A DNA stretch of 63,166 bases from Paenibacillus allorhizosphaerae (GTDB lineage: Bacteria > Bacillota > Bacilli > Paenibacillales > NBRC-103111). Made by a program: the position numbers and the translations under genes. The DNA is taken from the NCBI RefSeq assembly GCF_910594985.1, contig NZ_CAJVCE010000030.1, forward strand, positions 1 through 63,166, written 5' to 3'. The notes beneath the pieces were generated by a model. It made no database searches, was not told the origin of the DNA, and saw only the letters and a program-made list of their open reading frames with translations. Position 1 is the stretch's first letter, and every line of letters begins with the position of its first letter. Below, one piece after another: positions 16,600 to 24,226 of this stretch.

Positions 16600-17931
16600 A
16601 TGTTCAAAAAGCAATCCAAATGGATGCTGTCCGGCCTCGTTCTCAGCTGCTCCGTTTTCGCCGGCTGCGGTGGAGGAGATAAACAACCGCAAACAAGCGG
16701 CAACACGCCCGCTCCCGCGCAAAACAACAGTCCGGTAACCATCACTCTATATGCCCGGACGCTGCTGCTTAATGAAGATTTCGATAAATATATCAAGCAG
16801 CCGCTGAGTCAAAAATTTCCGAACGTCACGATCAACAAAATCGATAACGAAAAAGGGAAAACGATTCAAGATTTACTGACGGCCGGACAAATCCCGGATC
16901 TGATCTGGGAAGGCTTGACGAATATGCAGACGCTCACGGATCTGAAACTGCCCGTAGACTTGGAACCGCTTTCCAAAAAACATGGATTTGATTTGAACCG
17001 GCTCGATCCGACGCTTGTGAAAAGCATCCGCAGCTATTCGGACAAAGGACAGTTGCTCTATCTCCCGTTCCGTGCGTTCTCCTTCGGCCTCCACTACAAC
17101 AAAGACATCTTCGATAAATTCGGCGTCGAGTACCCGAAAGATAATATGACGTGGGATCAAGCCGTCGAACTGGCCAAAAAAGTTACGGGTATCCGGGACG
17201 GCGTGGATTATCGCGGTCTGCATTCAGGCATCAGTATTAACCGCATTCAAACCCAGATGTCGCTGCCTTACGTCGACGCGAAGACGGAGAAGCCGGTGCT
17301 GCTGTCGAACGACCGCTGGCAAACGCTGTTCCGCACCTTTAAGGACATTTACGGCATTCCCGGCAATTACCCGAAAGGCGCTTCCTTCGGCGACGGAAGA
17401 AAGGCGTTTCTGGAAACGCGCAATTTGGCGATGTTCCCCCACCTGCTCCTGATCGGCGACGCCGATTTTGCCGAGGCGGTGAAAAAAGGGTTGAGCTGGG
17501 GCGTGACCACGTTCCCTTCCATGAAAGATAAGCCGGGCGTCGGTCCGGGCGTGTTCTCGGACGGCTTTATCATACCGGAAGGCGGCAAAAATCAAGACCT
17601 TGTCTTCCAGCTTATCGCCCATCTGCTCTCCGACGAAGTGCAGGGCGAAGCGGCCAAGCTCGGCAATCCGCCGGCCGTTACGAATCCCGAAGTCAGAAAG
17701 AAGCTGTACGAGAGCAATCCGCTGGCCAAAGGCATTAACTTGACCCCGATCTTCAATATGAAGTACGCTGACCCATATACGAAAACGCAATATGACAGCA
17801 AAGTTCAAGGCATCGTCCAGAAGCAATTGGAGCAATATTTTACCGACAAGGCGGACTTGAATACCGCCCTACGCAATGCGGAGGAAGAAATGATCAAGAC
17901 GATCGATCAGGAGAAATTGAAAGCGAAGTAG
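16600..17931 (+). CDS. extracellular solute-binding lipoprotein (sugar ABC type)
   Basis: A family 1 solute-binding protein of 443 residues. The signal peptide ends in the lipobox FAGC with the lipid-bearing Cys at residue 23. The start is ATG 16600, behind GAGGTGAT; longer in-frame readings lack a ribosome site. No permease or ATPase genes accompany it, so it must use transporter parts encoded elsewhere. Divergent to the sialidase/NanA-like operon and bordered by the same four operators, it probably supplies that pathway's substrate. It is paralogous to the lipoprotein at 36552-37874 (shared YSDKG, LYYNKDVFDKFGV/LHYNKDIFDKFGV and YPKDxMTW segments). Confidence 0.9.
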   Translation: MFKKQSKWMLSGLVLSCSVFAGCGGGDKQPQTSGNTPAPAQNNSPVTITLYARTLLLNEDFDKYIKQPLSQKFPNVTINKIDNEKGKTIQDLLTAGQIPDLIWEGLTNMQTLTDLKLPVDLEPLSKKHGFDLNRLDPTLVKSIRSYSDKGQLLYLPFRAFSFGLHYNKDIFDKFGVEYPKDNMTWDQAVELAKKVTGIRDGVDYRGLHSGISINRIQTQMSLPYVDAKTEKPVLLSNDRWQTLFRTFKDIYGIPGNYPKGASFGDGRKAFLETRNLAMFPHLLLIGDADFAEAVKKGLSWGVTTFPSMKDKPGVGPGVFSDGFIIPEGGKNQDLVFQLIAHLLSDEVQGEAAKLGNPPAVTNPEVRKKLYESNPLAKGINLTPIFNMKYADPYTKTQYDSKVQGIVQKQLEQYFTDKADLNTALRNAEEEMIKTIDQEKLKAK

Positions 17932-17977
17932 TTAATCGCGGGAAACCCGGCATCGTTTTGCACCGAAGAATCATAGA

Positions 17978-18013
17978 AGACTGCCCGGCCGTCGCTTGAC
18001 GGTTGGGCAGTCT
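17978..18013. terminator. hairpin between convergent genes
   Basis: AGACTGCCC (17978-17986) pairs with GGGCAGTCT (18005-18013). The T tails are short on both strands, so termination strength is uncertain. Confidence 0.55.
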
Positions 18014-18031
18014 GATTTGCATAAGTGCGTT

Positions 18032-19762
18032 TTATATATTCAGCAGCTCTTTGACCTTAACCTCGAGCTCCACCATGGAGAACGGCTTGTGCATATACGC
18101 ATTGGCCCCGAGTTGGAGGCCCCGGTTAATATCCTCATCCCGGCTGCGGCCGGAAAGAATTAATATTTTTGCAGCAGGTCGCAAGCCGTTCGCGTGAAGC
18201 CGCTCCAGCAACCCGTACCCGTCAAGCTCCGGCATGACGCCATCGAGCAGGCACAAGTCGACCGGCTGCTCAAGCAGGATGCGATAAGCTTGCTCGCCGT
18301 CCGCCGCCTCCACGAATTGCACCGGGAGATGCTTCAGCTTGGCGATCAGAATCGAGCGCAAGATGCGGTCGTCGTCGGCAATAAGTACTTTTTTGCATGA
18401 TTGCAGGGCAAGCGGCTCCTCACTGGAAGGCGCCCCATTTTCCCCCGTGCGGATCACCACTTGATTGCGTCCCCGCTGCTTCGCTTCGTACATGGCATCG
18501 TCCGAATTCCGAATCCATTCGTCTACCGTCATTCCCGGATGCCACTCCGATACTCCGGCCGAGAACGTAATATGATAGGACTGACCTTCATTTTGAGCGA
18601 CCGGCCCTTTGTGCGTGCAGGCGAGAATCGCTTCCACCGTCTTCTTCGCGTCCGCGCCGGGTGTATTCGGCATCGCGATGACAAATTCCTCGCCCCCGAA
18701 CCGGGCCAGCAAATCGGTGGCGCGCAAATGATGCTGCAGCAAATGCGCCAGGCCTTGCAGCACCAGATCGCCCACATGATGCCCATGCGTATCGTTGATC
18801 GACTTAAACCGATCAATGTCGATGAACACCATGGAGATCGGCGCCGGATAACGCCGAATGCGGCCGAGCTCCACTTGAATCTGATGATCGAAGTAGCGCC
18901 GATTGTACACGCCGGTGAGCGGGTCGCGAAAAGCAAGCTGCTCAAACGTTCGCGTACGCTTCAACAAACTGCAGATGCGTGCGTGAATTTCTTCATAATG
19001 AAACGGCTTGGCCACAAAATCGTCGGCCCCCAAATAAAAGCTGCGCACTTTATCGTTTACATCGTCTCGGGCCGATACGATCATCAAGGGAATCCATTTG
19101 AGCGTCGGATCTTCCTTCATAAATTCGATTAATTCATACCCGCTTGTAGGGCGCATCATCAGGTCGAGCGTAACCAAATGGTATGTCCGCTCCCGCAGCA
19201 GCCTTTGCGCCGTGGCGACATCGGCCGCGTCGTCTACTTCATAGCCGTCAAGGTTAAGCCTTTGCGCCAAAAAAGAGCGCATCGCATCATCGTCATCGAT
19301 GACAAGCAGCCTTTCATCGTGCAGCGGAGGCACCTGCCGGTAAAGTTGCTCGTATTGCTCGTCAAGCTCCAGTTCGCGTCCGTACATCTCGAGCTCCAGC
19401 GTCAGCTCCTCCAGGTGCGGCCGGGACGACCGGACACTTTCGGCAGAGCGCCCGATGGCCGCCTCCTGCCCGAACGAAGCGCCTTCGTCCTGCGTCCAAT
19501 CCCAGATCCGATCCAGCTCCTCGGCGAGCAAGCCGATCCGCATGAAATCGAACATCGGCGCGCTCCCCTTGATCGTATGAACGGCCCGGTATATCCGCTG
19601 GCCCGCGTCCAAAGATTCCGCATTCCCCGCCGCTTCATCAATCCACTCGCGAAGCGACGCCGTTTGCTTTTGAAGCTCATGAATATATCGTTTGCGACCT
19701 TCCTTCATCAATCTGCGTTCTCTGTCGTCCCGGTCCCGAGTCAAGTTGTCCATCGTCATCAC
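18032..19762 (-). CDS. Hpt-REC-GGDEF-REC multidomain response regulator
   Basis: A 576-residue signalling protein. An Hpt domain has its phospho-accepting His62 in VHTIKGS. A receiver domain follows with Asp200 and Lys252. The GGDEF diguanylate cyclase (about 275-440) keeps an active GGEEF (356-360) and an RATD inhibitory site at 347-350, so it should make cyclic di-GMP under product feedback. A second receiver at the C-terminus carries Asp507. There is no membrane segment. The gene follows the single-domain response regulator by 15 bases, suggesting a phosphorelay. The exact start among the clustered GTG/ATG codons (19762, 19759, 19753) is uncertain. Confidence 0.9.
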   Translation of the reverse strand: MMTMDNLTRDRDDRERRLMKEGRKRYIHELQKQTASLREWIDEAAGNAESLDAGQRIYRAVHTIKGSAPMFDFMRIGLLAEELDRIWDWTQDEGASFGQEAAIGRSAESVRSSRPHLEELTLELEMYGRELELDEQYEQLYRQVPPLHDERLLVIDDDDAMRSFLAQRLNLDGYEVDDAADVATAQRLLRERTYHLVTLDLMMRPTSGYELIEFMKEDPTLKWIPLMIVSARDDVNDKVRSFYLGADDFVAKPFHYEEIHARICSLLKRTRTFEQLAFRDPLTGVYNRRYFDHQIQVELGRIRRYPAPISMVFIDIDRFKSINDTHGHHVGDLVLQGLAHLLQHHLRATDLLARFGGEEFVIAMPNTPGADAKKTVEAILACTHKGPVAQNEGQSYHITFSAGVSEWHPGMTVDEWIRNSDDAMYEAKQRGRNQVVIRTGENGAPSSEEPLALQSCKKVLIADDDRILRSILIAKLKHLPVQFVEAADGEQAYRILLEQPVDLCLLDGVMPELDGYGLLERLHANGLRPAAKILILSGRSRDEDINRGLQLGANAYMHKPFSMVELEVKVKELLNI

Positions 19763-19777
19763 ACTCCGTCTTCCCGA

Positions 19778-20176
19778 TCACAAACCGGCGGATCCATGCG
19801 TACCTCGCCGGATCATTTCCTCTATCGTATCGACCAGTTGAAGCGGGCTGAACGGCTTGACGATATATTGCGTCACGCCCGCCGCTTTTGCGCGCTCCCG
19901 ATCTTTCTCCAGCGCTTTGGCCGTCAGCAAAATAACGGGCGCCTGCGAATTCGGATTCGGGTTGCCGCGCAGCCATTCACACACGTCCACACCGGTCCGT
20001 TCAGGCATCATATAATCCAATATCACCAAGTCGAATGCCTCCGACTGCAAGCAATGGAGCGCCTGCTGGCCGTCCTCGGCCTCCTTGATTTCATAACCTT
20101 CCTCTTCCAACGTTTCCGTCAACAGAAAACGTAAAGCCGCCTCATCCTCGGCAAGCAATATTTTTCCTCGCTTCAT
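19778..20176 (-). CDS. single-domain response regulator
   Basis: A stand-alone receiver domain of 132 residues with acidic pair E10-D11, phosphorylation site Asp54 in VILDYMMPE and Lys in IVKPFSP. It has no output domain. I start it at ATG 20176, behind AAAGGGGA; an upstream reading to 20239 lacks a ribosome site. It lies directly before the Hpt-REC-GGDEF-REC gene and may exchange phosphate with its Hpt domain. The sensor kinase is not in the window. Confidence 0.88.
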   Translation of the reverse strand: MKRGKILLAEDEAALRFLLTETLEEEGYEIKEAEDGQQALHCLQSEAFDLVILDYMMPERTGVDVCEWLRGNPNPNSQAPVILLTAKALEKDRERAKAAGVTQYIVKPFSPLQLVDTIEEMIRRGTHGSAGL

Positions 20177-20228
20177 GCGATCTGTCCCCTTTCCCGAATG
20201 GCCGCATACATATTTTTCAACATTTTTC

Positions 20229-20265
20229 GTACTTTGCATAAGTCAATAGTACGATGCATAAGACA
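20229..20265. promoter_or_regulatory. tandem 17-bp direct repeat in divergent promoter region
   Basis: GTAC-NN-TGCATAAG-N-CA occurs at 20229-20245 and again at 20249-20265, exactly 20 bp apart. The pair sits between the divergent starts at 20176 and 20345. Two sites on one face of the helix suit a dimeric regulator. Confidence 0.45.
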
Positions 20266-20344
20266 TAAGAACCATGGTATGATTGTGTTATAAAAAATAT
20301 TTTAGGTATATTGGTAGTTTTGCCCTATTGAGAGGATGGTTATA

Positions 20345-20734
20345 TTGAATCCCACTTCCATTGAACACTTGATCCGCAAAGTGTCCAAGTATGTTAGTTT
20401 CGGCCAGCCGGTGTCGTCCGGCTCCGTCATCAGCCAGCGCATATCCGATCCTCGGCTCCCTATACTGGCATACTACCTTAATATGAAGCTGCAAAATGAA
20501 CAAGAGCAGTATTATCGCGAGGTTTGGCTGAAAAAGGATGGTAGCTTCGCCATTACCGAAGCATGGTACAAAGACAGTTCCGTTACGCGGAAACTGTACC
20601 AAGATCAGCTGACAGCCGACCAATTGAAACATGCGATCGGTGAGGAAGAATTGAACAGCGTCATCTTGCGAATGACCGAAATTGTCAAAAAGTTCGAAAG
20701 AGACGATTGGAAGCCGCAATCAAGGCGAATGTAG
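20345..20734 (+). CDS. hypothetical protein
   Basis: I do not recognise this protein of about 129 residues. It is soluble, with no signal peptide or membrane segment, rich in charged residues and probably mixed alpha/beta. AGAGGA (20331-20336) lies eight bases before TTG 20345, the start chosen; ATG 20336 would overlap that site. It faces the response-regulator operon across the direct repeats and may be co-controlled with it. The 3' end is one base from the stop of the convergent gene. Confidence 0.65.
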   Translation: MNPTSIEHLIRKVSKYVSFGQPVSSGSVISQRISDPRLPILAYYLNMKLQNEQEQYYREVWLKKDGSFAITEAWYKDSSVTRKLYQDQLTADQLKHAIGEEELNSVILRMTEIVKKFERDDWKPQSRRM

Positions 20735-20735
20735 C

Positions 20736-21155
20736 TCACGAAGGGTCTGCCGGGCTGCGTTCCGATTCGAATTGCTTGCCCTCCCGATGCCATCGCCACG
20801 AACGGCCGGCGATGGCGGGGCAGCCCCGGGAATCGGGCCAGGCGTAAATCCATCCTTCCCGCTCTTCTTGCCGCGCATCGCGTACCCAAATCCGCTCATA
20901 ATCGTTCGGCATGCCCGGACCGTAATATTCCTCCAATTCGTCCATTCGAGCAAGCCCTTCCTCCGTTACAACGAGCCACAATCCCTCCACTAGATCGCCA
21001 TCCCCATAACCGGCAAGCACGATCGCCGGGTAAGCGCCGCAATCATAAAGCTTGCCGTATACGACGCCGGACCGCGCCGACAAAATATGGGAAGCGATCA
21101 CATGATGATTCGACTCTCCTTCAAGCAGTGTGCCGTAAACAAAAACCGGGATCAT
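20736..21155 (-). CDS. gamma-glutamylcyclotransferase-like (AIG2 family) protein
   Basis: A 139-residue protein beginning with the family motif VFVYGTLLEGESN. A probable catalytic Glu is in MDELEEYYG (about residue 77). Family members turn gamma-glutamyl amines into 5-oxoproline; the pxp genes that open 5-oxoproline lie about 2-5 kb away, though no operon links them. Start ATG 21155 has AAAGGAG upstream. Function beyond the family is not certain. Confidence 0.82.
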   Translation of the reverse strand: MIPVFVYGTLLEGESNHHVIASHILSARSGVVYGKLYDCGAYPAIVLAGYGDGDLVEGLWLVVTEEGLARMDELEEYYGPGMPNDYERIWVRDARQEEREGWIYAWPDSRGCPAIAGRSWRWHREGKQFESERSPADPS

Positions 21156-21326
21156 GACAACACTCCTTTGTAACCAAACGTCAATATACTCTCCATATCA
21201 TACCACATCTGAGCGTCCGGAGCCCGCAGTCGGACCGCCTTCATTCGGCGAACCCCGGGACGTCATATCCGTTATTACATATGCATTATAATCGAATTGC
21301 CGCAAGGGAGGAACAACCGCGCCGTG

Positions 21327-21450
21327 TCCGAAAGCAGCGGGCTCATCATTCTTTTCTCCGCTCCGGCCGGGATTCGTACCGTTTCGAAAAAATGCGCAGC
21401 GAAATGCCGAATATTGTCTGCAACAGCGGTCAAAAGAGCCGAATGAGGAA
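21327..21450 (+). pseudogene. possible guanylate kinase-like N-terminal remnant
   Basis: After AAGGGAGG, a GTG at about 21327 opens a 40-codon frame. It contains GLIILFSAPAG, then TVSKK, then ILSATAVKRAE and a stop. These line up in order with the P-loop strand (LIVLSGPSG), the GKGTV helix and the SVSATTRKPREGE segment of guanylate kinases, but the P-loop lysine region is missing. A second frame reads KMRSEMPNIV, again kinase-like. It looks like a truncated, frameshifted copy, but short matches by eye can mislead. Confidence 0.3.
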
Positions 21451-21605
21451 AAGGCAGGATTGAAGGTCACCAGTAAACATAGGCAAACATATAGTAAGAA
21501 TGCGAATGCGCAGCGTCCGCTTGGATGCTGTCACATTCGCTGTGCAATGGATGCGCTATAGGCTTGCGTTACGTAACAAATAACAAAAACAAGAAAAAAC
21601 AAGTA

Positions 21606-21634
21606 TTGCGCATCGGTTAACTAGGAATTATACT
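21606..21634 (+). promoter_or_regulatory. candidate sigma-A promoter of the TauE gene
   Basis: TTGCGC (21606-21611), a 17-base spacer and TATACT (21629-21634), about 40 bases before the gene start. Confidence 0.55.
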
Positions 21635-21672
21635 TTGATCTATAAGGAAATGAATCGCAAGGAGCGTATAGG

Positions 21673-22440
21673 ATGGATTGGACGATCTTTTTGATGGGCG
21701 CCCTTGTCGGGGTGCTTGTAGGGCTTACAGGCGTCGGAGGCGCGGCATTGCTGACACCGGTGCTCGTATTCCTTGGAATACAGCCGACGGTAGCTGTCGC
21801 AACGGACTTATTTTATAATTCGATTACCAAGTTGTTCGGAAGCATCCAGCACATTCGGCAACGGACCGTACAAACGCGTCTTGTGTTGTATTTGGCGATG
21901 GGGAGCGTCCCCAGCGCCGTTGCCGCGATTCTGCTGCTTAAATATTATCCGCCTTTACATGACTACCAGGATACGATTATCAAACACGCGCTCGGCATTG
22001 TATTGATAATCGTCGCCCTCGTAAGCCTTGTAAAAGTATGGTTCGACAAGGGCGGCGTCCGGACGAACCGGATTCAGGAAAAGCCGCTGTCGGAGAAAAA
22101 AACGATGACCATTATGATCGGCGTCATTCTCGGCTTTGTCGTCGGCTTGACGTCGATCGGCTCCGGATCTTTATTTGCGCTGGCCATGATGTTTTTGTTC
22201 CGGCTGACCGCCGCGGAGCTCGTAGGCACCGATATCGTGCATGCGTTCCTCCTCGTCTCGGCCGCGGGCCTCATGCATGCCGGGTTCGGGACCATCAACT
22301 ACGCCCTGGCGTTCAACCTGCTCGCCGGCTCGATTCCGGGCGTACTCGTCGGCAGCAGCCTGTCGGCGAAACTGCCACCCACCCCGCTGCGTACGGTAAT
22401 GGCCACAATCATTCTCATCAGCGGCATCAAATTGATTTAA
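21673..22440 (+). CDS. TauE/SafE-family sulfite or organosulfonate exporter
   Basis: A membrane protein of 255 residues with about eight hydrophobic segments. It shows the family repeat G-x-x-x-G-x-x-G-x-G-G near the start (LVGVLVGLTGVGGAALLTP) and its counterpart GFVVGLTSIGSGSLF in the second half. The family exports sulfite, sulfoacetate or related anions; the substrate here is unknown. Start ATG 21673 has AAGGAG. Its stop is only five bases from the stop of convergent pxpA, with no terminator between them. Confidence 0.88.
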   Translation: MDWTIFLMGALVGVLVGLTGVGGAALLTPVLVFLGIQPTVAVATDLFYNSITKLFGSIQHIRQRTVQTRLVLYLAMGSVPSAVAAILLLKYYPPLHDYQDTIIKHALGIVLIIVALVSLVKVWFDKGGVRTNRIQEKPLSEKKTMTIMIGVILGFVVGLTSIGSGSLFALAMMFLFRLTAAELVGTDIVHAFLLVSAAGLMHAGFGTINYALAFNLLAGSIPGVLVGSSLSAKLPPTPLRTVMATIILISGIKLI

Positions 22441-22445
22441 CCATG

Positions 22446-23228
22446 TTACATTCTCGAGGGGGCGTTCACTGCGATGCCCTCTCGCTTCATTTCGGCGCGC
22501 AGCCGGGCAACCAGAGCCGCTGCTTCGGGGCCGTCGCCGTGGACGCAGAACGTATCTGCGTGAAGCGCCATATCGGCGCCTGCGGCCGTCGCGACCTTTC
22601 CTTCGTGGATGATCCGCAGCACTTGCTCCGCTGCAGCGCCGGCATCGTGAAGGACGGCGCCGGGCTCGTCTCGCGGCGTCAGCGTCCCGTCCGCCCGGTA
22701 CGTCCGGTCGGCGAACGCTTCCGCCACCGCACGCAGGCCGGCCGCCTCGGCCGCACGAATCAACTCGCTGCCCGAGAGGCCGTACAGCATCAACTGCGGA
22801 TCGAACCGGCTTACCGCCTGCGCGATCGCATCCGCCAGCCGCCGATCCGTCGCGGCCATATTGTACAGTGCCCCGTGCGGCTTCACATGCTGCATCCGTC
22901 CGCCTTCGGCACGGACGAACGCCTGCAGCGCGCCGATCTGATACAGCACCATATCGTGCGCTTCCTCCGGCGTAATGCGCATCATCCTACGCCCAAAGCC
23001 CGCCAGATCCGGCAGTCCCGGGTGAGCGCCGATCGCAACGCCTTTTTCCAGACACAGCTTCACCGTACGCCGCATGACTGCCGGATCTCCGGCATGGTAG
23101 CCGCAAGCGATATTGGCGGAACTAATCTGATCCAGCAGCGCTTCATCCTGCCCGATCCGGTACACGCCGAAGCTCTCGCCCAAATCCCCGTTCAAATCGA
23201 TAGTCCGCAAAGGCGCCGTCCCCTTCAT
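22446..23228 (-). CDS. pxpA: 5-oxoprolinase subunit A
   Basis: LamB/YcsF-family subunit of the ATP-dependent PxpABC enzyme, which opens 5-oxoproline to glutamate in the cytoplasm. It is 260 residues, the usual length. Family marks include DLNGDLGESFG at the N-terminus, ANIACGYHAGDP, GAHPGLPDLAGFGRR, HVKPHGALYN and FCVHGDGP near the end. GAGGTGA precedes the ATG. It is separated from pxpC and pxpB by about 1 kb that holds a CD3324-like gene and two terminators, so the three subunits are probably not on a single transcript. Confidence 0.93.
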   Translation of the reverse strand: MKGTAPLRTIDLNGDLGESFGVYRIGQDEALLDQISSANIACGYHAGDPAVMRRTVKLCLEKGVAIGAHPGLPDLAGFGRRMMRITPEEAHDMVLYQIGALQAFVRAEGGRMQHVKPHGALYNMAATDRRLADAIAQAVSRFDPQLMLYGLSGSELIRAAEAAGLRAVAEAFADRTYRADGTLTPRDEPGAVLHDAGAAAEQVLRIIHEGKVATAAGADMALHADTFCVHGDGPEAAALVARLRAEMKREGIAVNAPSRM

Positions 23229-23299
23229 TCTTCATTCACCTCATTGATTGCTATGTACATGCCGCTGCCGCATCTGCAAAAGCAGCAGGAAAAACGCGA

Positions 23300-23333
23300 A
23301 AAAGAAAAAAGCCAAAAGCGTCCACTTCTGGCT
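23300..23333 (-). terminator. terminator of the CD3324-like gene
   Basis: On the minus strand AGCCAGAAG pairs with CTTTTGGCT and is followed by a long T-rich tail. Confidence 0.75.
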
Positions 23334-23375
23334 TCATTCTTCTATGTCAGCCGGACCGGGAACCGACGTTTCCGG

Positions 23376-23684
23376 TCAATGCCTTGTGGACGCCGCTTCC
23401 TGCTGCCGGATTGTAAGTCCCCGGGTTTTGACGATAATTTTGCGAATGCTGTCTTCCGACAAATGAAACTGACGGATCAGTTCCGATACGCTGTGACCGT
23501 TCTGGTACAGCCGAAATATTTCGTAGTTTCGACGCAGAATCGATTGGCGCGTTCCGTTATTCTCGCCCCAGCCTGCGCGGGTCTGTTCCTTTTTCGGTAT
23601 ATAAATGATTTCGCCCTGAATGTAATCCTGCAGTTGTTTCAGCAGGCTAGGCGGCAATATATCCTTCCCGTTCTTGTACCCCAC
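23376..23684 (-). CDS. CD3324-family (Mor-like) DNA-binding protein
   Basis: A small protein of about 102 residues with the family start GYKNGKDILPP, then LQDYIQGEIIYIPK. A C-terminal helix-turn-helix follows (SVSELIRQFHLSEDSIRKIIVK). This family, related to the C-terminal half of the Mor activator, is common in Firmicutes; its targets are mostly unknown. I start it at GTG 23684 because AAGGAGG lies nine bases upstream; the longer reading to 23735 is not preceded by such a site. It sits alone between pxpC and pxpA with a terminator on each side. Confidence 0.82.
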   Translation of the reverse strand: MGYKNGKDILPPSLLKQLQDYIQGEIIYIPKKEQTRAGWGENNGTRQSILRRNYEIFRLYQNGHSVSELIRQFHLSEDSIRKIIVKTRGLTIRQQEAASTRH

Positions 23685-23804
23685 CGATGAAAGCCTCCTT
23701 TCGTGCCGTGTTCGTCCGAGCCTCGAAAGTTGCAAGCATTTTCATCTTCACACCTCCATCAAGAGCTTTGTTGGTATACAAAACCGATGTCTAAGCATAA
23801 GGGA

Positions 23805-23840
23805 AATAAAAATAAAAAAAACACGATGTACCGTATCGTG
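23805..23840 (-). terminator. terminator after the pxpBC and small-ORF transcript
   Basis: On the minus strand CACGAT-ACGGTAC-ATCGTG (complement of 23822-23840) is followed by eight T and a T-rich tail. Confidence 0.85.
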
Positions 23841-24100
23841 CCCAAATGCCTTCTATGTCATATATCGATCAATGACGTTCAGGTGACGGTGCTTTCGAAA
23901 ATGCTTATTCACTTGCGAGCAATCCCTTTTCCGTTTCTAAATGCGCTTCTGTTGATCATTGCAGCTGCACTCCTTTCACCTGATTTGATTGATGATACGT
24001 GAATCTCCTTTATTTAACCATACTTTCCCATATATGTCCAGTCGTTCCTTCGAACATAGAAGGGGCCCGCGAAGGCCCCCCATTTGATTGGCGCTTCCGC

Positions 24101-24133
24101 TTACGCAGAAGCCACCTCCATTTGTGTAATCAT
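24101..24133 (-). CDS. 10-codon ORF overlapping the previous small ORF
   Basis: ATG 24133 overlaps the TGA of the 22-codon ORF as ATGA and encodes MITQMEVASA before TAA. AAAGGAG (complement of 24147-24153) lies 13 bases upstream. GTG 24140 in another frame has better spacing and would give a 54-codon product. Only the arrangement is clear; whether a peptide is made is unknown. Confidence 0.25.
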   Translation of the reverse strand: MITQMEVASA

Positions 24134-24198
24134 TGCTCACGATCACTCCTTTCCTTTAGCGTCAGCTGGCCGGCTACATGTACTATTAACTCATACAT
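24130..24198 (-). CDS. 22-codon ORF downstream of pxpC
   Basis: Read on the minus strand from ATG 24198 behind GAGGCGG. The peptide starts MYELIVHVAG and ends KERSDREQ, and its stop overlaps the next small ORF. The mixed hydrophobic start and charged end differ from shadow ORFs. I know no homologue. A similar CAATGA junction recurs about 160 bases on, near 23960. Confidence 0.3.
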   Translation of the reverse strand: MYELIVHVAGQLTLKERSDREQ

Positions 24199-24226
24199 GC
24201 CGCCTCGGAGCAAGGTGAGAAAATCG

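Larger units (their letters stand above)
21156..21672. other. 517-base gap with possible decayed gene and tauE promoter
   Basis: No intact gene is seen. A possible guanylate-kinase-like remnant occupies about 21327-21450. A GTTACGTAAC palindrome lies near 21575. The promoter of the following exporter gene is at 21606-21634. Confidence 0.5.
23841..24226 (-). other. small-ORF leader region between pxpC and its terminator
   Basis: This stretch has no ordinary gene. On the minus strand it holds the 22- and 10-codon ORFs, a GC-rich hairpin (GGGGCC/GGCCCC around 24062-24080), and then AAAGGAG followed by a 16-codon ORF starting MINRSAFRNG near 23960. A perfect AAATCGTTATAACGATTT palindrome overlaps the 3' end of pxpC at about 24221-24238. 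Confidence 0.4.

Noticed and set aside
22038..23690. 550-codon plus-strand open frame
   Set aside because: It starts inside tauE in another frame and runs antisense through pxpA and the CD3324-like gene; the product is Arg/His-rich and without motifs.
23703..24002. 99-codon plus-strand frame between pxpA and pxpC
   Set aside because: It crosses the CD3324-like ribosome site and a terminator on the other strand, and has no ribosome site of its own.
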